Positions 55,700 through 64,000 of a stretch of 64,000 nt of DNA are shown piece after piece. The first letter of the stretch is position 1, and each line of letters opens with the position of its first letter. This DNA comes from Diphasiastrum complanatum. Its lineage: Eukaryota > Streptophyta > Lycopodiopsida > Lycopodiales > Lycopodiaceae. Where the stretch lies: the NCBI GenBank assembly GCA_029204225.1, contig CM055093.1, positions 24,719,912-24,783,911 on the forward strand. Direction: 5' to 3'. The notes beneath the pieces are model-generated. The model did not search any database and had not been told where the DNA came from. It saw only the letters and a program-made list of their open reading frames with translations. The translations under genes and the position numbers were made by a program.

Positions 55700-56500
55700 A
55701 TGGAGGTGGCCCTTAGGGCCACTTGAGATGATCTTGACGTCAAGAACGGGCTCTGGGTTTTAGGGTTGTGCTTCATATTTTGCAGCCCGTTCTCTCCGGG
55801 TGATCCGTGGCCAAGTCGGCCAAGCTAGAGAGTTTTGGAGACGGGGTTTTTGCTCTCTACATGTCATGGACTCTCACATACGTCATTCATGGGGTCGGGC
55901 ACCTCATGTGAAGAGGCCAAGAAGGGCATCCGCCTGAGGGTAGTAGCCCTAGGGAATAAACCCTTCCTAGGGTGGAAGGCCCCGAGGAGGCGTATGTCCT
56001 TCCTTGCTGTAATTTTGTTTTTACTTTTTTTTGTCATAAACTTTTTCTTTTACATGCACCTTCCAGGTGGAAGGTGATGGGACACATGATGGATGTTCAC
56101 AGGCTGCAGCGGAATAGAGGCCGTAGTCCCACCAAAGAAAAAAAATGATGAAGAAGAAGGATCTTGGATTACTTTAGAGATTAAGATGCTGAGCAGTTCT
56201 GATTTGTTAGACAACCATAGATAATGCAACAATGTAGGCATCTAAGACAGCCGTGCTATTCTCTATTTCTGATAAGTTCTGATAATAGAGAGAAACAGTG
56301 AGAGGCATTCAAACATTCAACAAGAATACAACTGTTATGAAAAATAGCGCTTCTGTATAAAAGGGTATTGTAGTAACAACGATATCAAATCACAAGACAA
56401 TGTGTGAGGGAATGATAGAACTGTGATTATAAGTCCATTTGTTGGAATACAAATCAAATTTGAGTGAAACACTGCAAGTGTCAGACCTTTGTGAGTTTCA
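55700..56500. other. Intergenic region between the HdeD-like gene and a copia relic
   Basis: GC-rich phrases near 55900-56010 (AAGGCCCCGAGGAGGCG) resemble the patch at 52925-53030 in style. No gene was recognised. Confidence 0.4.
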
Positions 56501-56529
56501 AGTCAATCAAATTTATTTCTTGTTTGTAG

Positions 56530-58367
56530 AAGTCACTAGTAAGACGGGATCTGCTGGAGCATACCTTCTAGAAGCTAGTGAGAGATTGAATTCTACAAAT
56601 TATGTTATTTGGAAGGTTATGATGGAGTCACTCTTGGTGCTCCAAGACCCTTATGAGTTCTTGATTGAAGATGAAGATGAACCTCTAGGTGCACAGGAGT
56701 TAGCTAGATACAAGAAGAGATCTAAGCTTGCACTTCATTGTGTGAAGATGAATGTGAGCAATGATTTGTTGAGAGAAGTATCAGCATGTACTAGTGCTAA
56801 AGAGGCTTGGGAGTCTTTAAAATCAATCTATGAATCTACTAACACTTCAAGAGTACTCATGCTTAGAAATCAGATTTGCAAAGCATGAGGAGAAGTGAGG
56901 AGAGTGCACAAGATTATGTACTCAGAATCAAGTCTCTAAATAGGCAGTTGGCTTCCATTGGAGAGACGATTCATGATGGAGAGCTTGTACAAATTGTCCT
57001 TAATGGTCTAGGAGATGACTTTGCAAATTTGGTTCAAAGTTTTGCCATCCAAGACACTTTGCCAACTATAGAAAAACTTCATAGTGTATTAGTGGCTGAA
57101 GAGTGTAGGATGCTCCACACCAAGGCAAGAATGAGTTCATTGTCTTTGTAGGATGGAGATGAGAAAGCTGCATTTCTCATACAAGGGCAAAAAGAAGACC
57201 AATGGAAAGAAGAAACATCCCAAGGAGGCCAAAGAAGAGGATGATGCATCAAGCTCAAAGGACAAGTCAAAGCAAAAATGCTTCTTTTGTGGAAAGAAGA
57301 GGCATTATGCATCTGAATGCTACAAGAGGCTAAGAGCAAAAGAGGAGGAGGACAAACAAGGGAACCTTGCATATGAAGATGATGGAGATGAGGAGATCTC
57401 ATCTTTGATGGCATCTACATCCACTCCAACAAGCAAAAGCAACTCAAAGGACACTTGGTGGATTGATAGTGGGGCTAGCTCCCACATGACTTTCCAAAAG
57501 GACACATTCTCAACCTTACACTCTTTCAATGGTGCTAATAAATTTGTTTCTTTAGAAAATGATCAAGAATGTAAGATAAATGGTATCAGTACCATCTCAT
57601 TAAGTCTAGGATCTAGCAAAAGAATGGATCTAGACAATGTCCATTTTGTACCATCAATCACCAAGAGCTTGCTTAGTGTTGGACAACTAATGGATGATAG
57701 TTTAGATGTTCACTTCAAGCATGGAGTTTGTTCCATCATGAAGAATGATATTTGCATAGCAAATGGTGTTAAACAAGGTAGTTTGTTTAAGTTGGATGCT
57801 AAAATTTCTATGGCAAAAGAGGAAATCATTCATTCAAATTTACACTCTTTTTCTCAGGTACCAAGTAGTGATGATAAGGTGCATGAAACATTCTTAGATG
57901 TTTATACAAGAGATGCTTGGATCCATCTAGTATCTTGTGTGAATGAAAGTGAAATCAATAACCTTGGTGTCAATGATCTTGCAAGGATTGAGGAGGAGCA
58001 ACAAAGTGATGGAGATCTTGAGGATCCACCTCAAAGATCAAGTGCTCCAAGAAGATCCACAAAGGCAAGGGTCGAGCCTTCGAGGCTCACTTATCTTGGC
58101 AAAGGTAATCAAGGAGAAGATTCTCAACCATTCACTTTCAACACTTTTCTTACTTCAATGCTTGATGAACCATTTTGCTATGAGATCTACATGAGAAAAA
58201 CCGAGGTATGCTATGAGAACTACATGAGGCGAGGAGCAAGTTTTAAGTTCATGCATCTTCACTCAACATGGAAGAAATCAAGTGCAAAGGTGCAAGGAAT
58301 AATCAAGACTCTTCAATTCATCTTGGAGGAGATCAAGATCAAAGAAGCTCTATCTTGGATATGGTGA
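56530..58367 (+). pseudogene. Copia Gag-protease with internal deletion to the pre-RT linker
   Basis: Gag begins near GSAGAYLLEASERLNSTNYV and continues (SACTSAKEAWESLKSIYES) to a shift near 56880. It resumes with EESAQDYVLRIKSLNRQLA, shifts again near 57150, and shows a zinc knuckle CFFCGKKRHYASEC. The protease site WWIDSGASSHMT follows, then SVGQLMDDSLDVHFKHGVCS. After LFKLDAK the frame jumps to ARIEEEQQSDGDLEDPPQRS and VEPSRLTYLGKGNQGED. That is the linker normally found between integrase and RT. Integrase, RT and RNase H are all missing, yet the last 404 codons stay open. It ends LSWIW at 58367. Confidence 0.85.
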
Positions 58368-59094
58368 TAGGTCATGTCATCATCTTTGGGGGCTCATTAG
58401 TCATCTTCTAAACCTGAATATGGTTCATTTCTGATGTTAAGATCAGGTCTTAGAATTGTAGATAGATACATTATTGTTTCCAAGGCTAGATTTGAGGAGT
58501 GTGAAAAATAGCGTAATTTGGCCACGTGGCAACTCACTCCTAATGTAGGTTAGGTCAAGTCAAGAGATTTGGTCATGTCTATTTGGTGGTCATCCCTACC
58601 TTATAGGACCCACACCAAGTTTTTAGGTGAAAATTTGACCAACTAGCTACCTACCAAGCATACCTCTAGGATCTAGGCTAGGGTTTCATTTTAGGGCAAG
58701 AAGAGTGAGTTGCCTTCCTTATTACATGCTGGACATCCAGCTAACTTCAAGAAGGAAGTCGAATTTGCTATGTATTCCAAGCTCTCCCATAGTGAGAAGA
58801 TAGAATAATTTTTGGAGCTCATTGGCAATCTCAAGCTACTCCACTATGTACATTGAGTTTTTGTCATCCAAATGCAACCAAATTAATTTCTATTTGTTTC
58901 TCAGGTTGAAGGCTGTACTACAGCCTGTAGTACACAGGTGTGGGCTCAGATTTCAATGCTTTTGATTGTTAATGCTTGTTGTTTGTCAAATTGCCAATCT
59001 AGATTAACTTTTTGTGTCTAGTTTTTTGATAGATTGTTAAGCAAGCATCCAATCACTCTTGTGGATCTTTTGTAGATCCATTTATGGTCCTAAG
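58368..59094. other. Copia 3' flank, possible LTR from 58497
   Basis: A purine run TTTGAGGAG precedes TGTGAAAAATAGCG at 58497, which may be the LTR start of the preceding copia relic. The rest is AT-rich with no gene. The right end of this LTR is not defined. Confidence 0.4.
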
Positions 59095-60129
<1,035 letters not shown>

Positions 60130-60479
60130 TGGTATCAGAGCATATCGCAGCCTCTCAAGCTACAAAGGAAGCAATTTGGTTGAGAAACTTACTCTCAGAT
60201 ATCGGTCTGAATCAATATGCTCCGACAACATTATTTTGTGATAATCAAAGTGCCATCATTTTATTAGCCAACCCTAGATCTCATTCCAAGAGTAAGCACA
60301 TTGAACTGAAGTATCATTTCGTCAGAAGCAAAGTTCTCAATGAAGAGGTCAGATTGCAATACTGTAGAATGCAAGATATGACAGCTGATATTTTTACCAA
60401 AGCATTAAGTTTGGAATCACACAGAAGATTCTGTGTAGAACTAAGTTTGAAGGTCAAGGCATTCAAGGATTCAGATTAA
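60130..60479 (+). pseudogene. Primer-binding site fused to copia RNase H end
   Basis: TGGTATCAGAGCA directly abuts the LTR and runs without a break into sequence encoding SEHIAASQATKEAIW, then FCDNQSAIILLANPRSHSKS, KHIELKYHFVRSK and MTADIFTKALSLESHRRF. This is the C-terminal RNase H region of copia pol, ending in a stop at 60479. Everything from gag to mid-RNase H is missing. A frame of 134 codons is open from inside the LTR to this stop. A purine tract, AAGGAGGAG, and an LTR start follow. Confidence 0.85.
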
Positions 60480-60486
60480 GGAGGAG

Positions 60487-60660
60487 TGTTGGATTATTCT
60501 CCTTCTTACCAATCGACTAATCGGTTTTAATCTTCATCCATTGTTTATCCAGTTTTGTGGATTTTCCCGTGTGTTTACACAGTCTACAGAATTACAAGTG
60601 TTTTTGTACAGTCTGCAGAATTACAGGGAGTTTACGGCAGTGTCTCCTTTTTCGCCTGTC
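60487..60660 (+). repeat. Truncated copia 3' LTR
   Basis: It starts TGTTGGATTATTCTCC after AAGGAGGAG and matches the start of the LTRs at 24109 and (inverted) 25671. It stops abruptly near 60660, where unrelated sequence begins. Confidence 0.7.
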
Positions 60661-60860
60661 AGGATGTGAACTCGAGGGTGAAGGCATGTCCTAAGTTCAT
60701 AAGGCCAAATGATTTAGTTGGCTTATCATTCACATAAAGCTAGTCTCGAATCAACTTAATGAAAATCAAATAAGACTTAAATCAAAACTCGAAAAACATT
60801 GCATCACGTAGATTCATTCACACAACAGCGGAAGCACTGAGGGGTCAAGATGGGGACCCA

Positions 60861-60882
60861 CCCCCCCCCCCCCCCCCCCCCC
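60861..60882. repeat. Poly-C tract
   Basis: 22 consecutive C. On the minus strand it reads as a Gly run at the end of a copia Gag-like frame. Confidence 0.9.
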
Positions 60883-60889
60883 GAAGGAT

Positions 60890-61355
60890 TTTTTGCTTAT
60901 CATTATGCAAATCCAATTGGCCAATGCCAATTACATATACAATGGATTCCAATAGGGGTCTCAGATGTAGAAACATCAACTTAACAGTCTTTAATTTCAA
61001 AATCAAGTAGTTTGAACCTTCTGGGTCCAAGATTGTAGTGATCTTAGCTTGAATATTGGTGATCGACAACATCTTTTAATTCAGAATAACCTCTAGATAG
61101 CGACTTACTGATGGATGTATGAAGAATGCTAAGAGGGATACAACTGCATCAACTTTAATTTTGTATGCTCTGATACTAGTGTAGGAGAAATAGTAATTAT
61201 TCTTCTACAGAGAACACGATGCAAGTTCGAATAAATCAAACTAATATCGTATTTATATTGTTACAGAACAAGTCTTTTGGCTTTTAATACTGTAACAGTA
61301 GAAATCTAACCATTTACGACAGTTGATATTCAAATAGTCACTCTATTTTCCTACA
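60890..61355 (-). mobile_element. Minus-strand copia 5' end: small LTR, primer site, Gag start
   Basis: The LTR 61355-61180 (176 bp) reads TGTAGGAAAATAG to TTTCTCCTACA on the minus strand. One base later TAGTATCAGAGC (61178-61167) is the tRNA-Met primer site with one change. A frame from 61072 (MLSITNIQAKITTILDPEGS, NYLILKLKTVKLMF) looks like a copia Gag N-terminus. It runs into the poly-C at 60882. The rest of the element is absent. Confidence 0.55.
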
Positions 61356-62571
61356 TGGAGAGAAGAGGCCTATATGACCAACCACCATGTTTTACCTGCA
61401 AGTCATTTGCTGACTATGTCTGCAAAATGCACAGAAGCATCTACGGACTAAAATAGTCTGTCAGGCAGTGGTACAAGAAGAAGGATCAAACACTCAGATC
61501 CTTAGGCTCCCAAGCTTTAATGGATGATTATAACGTCTATGTGAAAGTCATAGATGGAAAGATCATCATTATCGGTGTCTATGTAGACGACACTCTGATT
61601 CTATCAAAGAGCGACAACCTGGCTACGCAGGTTAAGGCAGATATTTCGAGACACTTCCAAATATCGAGTCTAGGAGAAGCAAAATGTTACATGGGCTTGC
61701 AGATTGATAGAGATCTTGAAGGTGGGAGACTCTATCTACACCAGTCAAGATACATTCAAAGGATTATTGATAGTTTTGACATGGCGGATTGCAAGGGAGT
61801 TAACACTCCAATGGTTCATGGCACAGTACTGACAAGTGAAGACTGTCCCAGAGACTATAAAGGACGGGAAGAAATGTTGCATAAACCTCACAAGAGGCTT
61901 ATTGGTTCCTTGATGTACTTGGCAGACAACACACGGTCAGCCATTGTTTACGTAGTGTTCAGAATGAGCCAATTCAGTATAAATCCAGGTCCTACAAACT
62001 GAAAAATTGCGAAGAGGATCTTATAGTACCTGCAGCAGACAAAAGATTATGGTCTTTGTTTTTATCGTAATGCAGGCTTTCAGGTGAAGTCCTATAGCGA
62101 TGCAAGATGGGCATTAATCAAAGATGACTCCAAGAGCATCTCAGGAGAATGCACCATAGTAGCATATGAAGCTGTTATTTGGATCAGCAGGAAGCAGACC
62201 ACAACTGCCCAATCTTCTTTTGAGACAGAATATGTTGTTGCAGCCAAAATGGCTAGTGAGATGACATGGTTCAAACAGCTCTTGGATGGACTGGGATAGA
62301 GCACCGACGAACCGTTGATTCTATATACATGGACAACACATCTGCTATTCATCTGATAAAAGATCTAGTGTTTCATTCCAGAATGAAACACATTGCTATC
62401 AAGTATCACTTGATCAAAGATCTGGTGGAAAGGAACGAGCTGAAGACCATTTTTATTCCAACCAAGCAGATGGTGGCCAACATATTCACAAAACCCTTGG
62501 ACAAGACTATGTTTGAAAGACAAAGAACGAGCTTGGGAATCAGAAAAATACCCGCTTTAAGAGGGAGCTGA
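61356..62571 (+). pseudogene. Ty1/copia RT and RNase H fragment
   Basis: From about 61375: FADYVCKMHRSIYGLK, a stop, VRQWYKKKDQTLRSLG, YVDD (61580-61591) in GVYVDDTLILSKSDN, LGEAKCYMGLQIDRDLEGGR, RLIGSLMYLADNTRSAIVYV, then RNase H blocks YSDARWALIKDDSKSISGEC, FETEYVVAAKMASEMTWFKQ, KHIAIKYHLIKDLVERNEL and IFTKPLDKTMFERQRTSLG. At least three stops (near 61455, 62000, 62297) and a shift are present. It is the same lineage as 19317-20843 but with different lesions. The 5' part of the element is missing. Confidence 0.88.
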
Positions 62572-63300
62572 AGAAATCTTAAGTTTCTATTTTAAAGCTT
62601 TAGCATTTTTTCTTGCATTTTAGACTGCTGCATTTTTTGAACTAGATTCTGCACAGCCTGCATTTTTGAACTGTTTTGTCGCACAGTTTGCTCTTTTTGC
62701 ATATTCCCAAAATAAGTCGACAGTTAGCCTATTTTAACTTAGTGTCAGTTTTTTAAAAAGACCTTCGCATTCCTCACTCAACCAAAGTGTGGAACATGTC
62801 CGAAGTCACCGAAGTGTGACACCGAAGGATCGAGTAAGGATGACAAATTGTCTTACCAAGCCATGATAGTTGCCAATGACAGATCGGGTGCCAATGGGAG
62901 TCTAAATGCAAACAAAAGGTTAGGACACATTATCGAGCAAGGACGAACTATCGAGACCTCAGTTTGACAAGCATGAAAATTTAAATCTTCACGCTAAGCC
63001 GTAAAGCGACATACAGGAGAGAGACATGGCTAACTTAAACCTCTTTTGTAGTAATCAGTAAATTTATCTTGTAATCTCATCTGACATGATATATGTATTG
63101 GATCATTGTGAGAAGAAAGATATAGATGTAACGAGCAGTAGCTAGTTGCAAGATACAGAGAAATAGCAGTAGCTAGTCTTAGTCGTGAGAGTGAACACCT
63201 CTCTTGCGCTGACGCGCTGATCTGGGAACAGACAACGCTCAAGAGAATTTTTGTTGTATACTTAATTTTGAAAATATAGACAAGTTGTAGCACTCTGCTC
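62569..63300 (+). repeat. Putative 3' LTR of the copia fragment
   Basis: AAGAGGGAGC precedes TGAAGAAATCTTAAG, the expected purine tract plus LTR start. The following ~700 bases have no coding content. The right end is not defined by a second copy; 63300 is an estimate. Confidence 0.4.
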
Positions 63301-64000
63301 TATCATGTGCGTCATGTGTGCAATATCCTCTTTTGTCTGCTTCCTCGACATCATACCAATTCGGATGCTTATCCAATTCCCTTGGATTCTTGGTTTTGTC
63401 TTGCATCTGTCGCTCTTCTGTCATAAGTGCCGATCCATGTTGTTTGACCAATTTGATGAAGAAAATTACAATTCTGTCATAAACAATCTAGACAAATTTT
63501 CATTCAAATTTGGCCAAGACAAGTCAACTCCATTGAATTTTGCTTATGCCAGTTTGGATTTTAAATGAAATTTACTTTCGGAAACTAGTAAACTATAACC
63601 GGCCATGTATACGCCTGAAGCATTGATACAGGAGAATGTATATGTATTCCAAAGTCGAACCATGGAAATAACAATTCTGCCATTTTGATTCCTTGTAGAA
63701 AACCATTGTTGACATTACTCAATCAAATATTTATCTTGTTAAAACCCACCAAGCAATGCAAACTTCCAAAGAAATTGATATAGATTGCTGGCATATTTAA
63801 AAATCAGTTTTCAATAGAGTGTTGATTGATTGAGAGAACATTTCCAATCATTATTCATGTCCATATTTTCCAAATATACATGCGAATAGATGCTGGCAGT
63901 TGAGTTCTAGAGAATCCATAGAGATAAGGTTCTCCAACAGAAGCCACTTTAAGCTCTTGTAAAATGGATCCATGAGGCGTTGAACAATAATCCATGAGGC
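63301..64000. other. Unassigned right edge of the window
   Basis: Opposed frames at 63239-63451 (-) and 63305-63568 (+) overlap. The minus frame has Cys/His-rich text (GYCTHDAHDRAEC) that could be a worn zinc knuckle. Beyond 63570 no gene is seen. Confidence 0.35.

Overview
This is a repeat-rich, AT-rich piece of a land-plant nuclear genome. Two host genes with introns stand out. One is an assimilatory nitrate reductase on the + strand (four exons, 9444-13910, 956 aa predicted). The other is a two-exon HdeD/DUF308-type six-helix membrane protein on the - strand (53730-55342, 238 aa predicted). The nitrate reductase has the plant Moco, cytochrome b5 and FAD/NADH domain order and a plant-type Ser in hinge 1. 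Plant-type primer-binding sites (initiator tRNA-Met) recur in the retroelements. An HdeD-like gene, a Helentron-type helicase/endonuclease relic and dense, decayed transposons favour a large non-seed-plant genome (fern, lycophyte or bryophyte). That placement is inference.

Layout. 1-2371: decayed Ty3/gypsy remnant and short tandem repeats. 2372-7443: a small CACTA-type DNA transposon with 3-bp target duplication, split by a complete but non-coding LTR retrotransposon (2467-6902). 7444-9443: upstream region of nitrate reductase with minisatellite-like repeats. 9444-13910: nitrate reductase. 14970-18628: retroelement and Helentron relics. 18629-25671: an LTR element carrying a coiled-coil ORF, a broken copia pol inside it, then a copia 3' end whose LTR faces a second, inverted LTR. 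26267-35640: LTR candidates, a possible unrecognised exon cluster, a short LTR element (31807-34005) and another copia 3' end.

36437-51748: a 1-kb inverted repeat bracketing about 13 kb that includes a structurally complete 8.7-kb gag-only LTR element (37803-46501, - strand, matching GGTAC duplications), a copia LTR, a degenerate telomere-like array and a 182-bp hAT-like MITE. 53443-55700: HdeD-like gene. 56500-63300: several copia fragments, including one in which the primer-binding site is fused directly to the RNase H coding end.

Nothing here forms an operon or multi-gene system. The two host genes are independent, and almost everything else is mobile DNA at different stages of decay. The most informative material is the nesting order, the empty-site evidence and the deletion junctions. 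All coordinates come from reading the sequence; no alignments or database searches were run.
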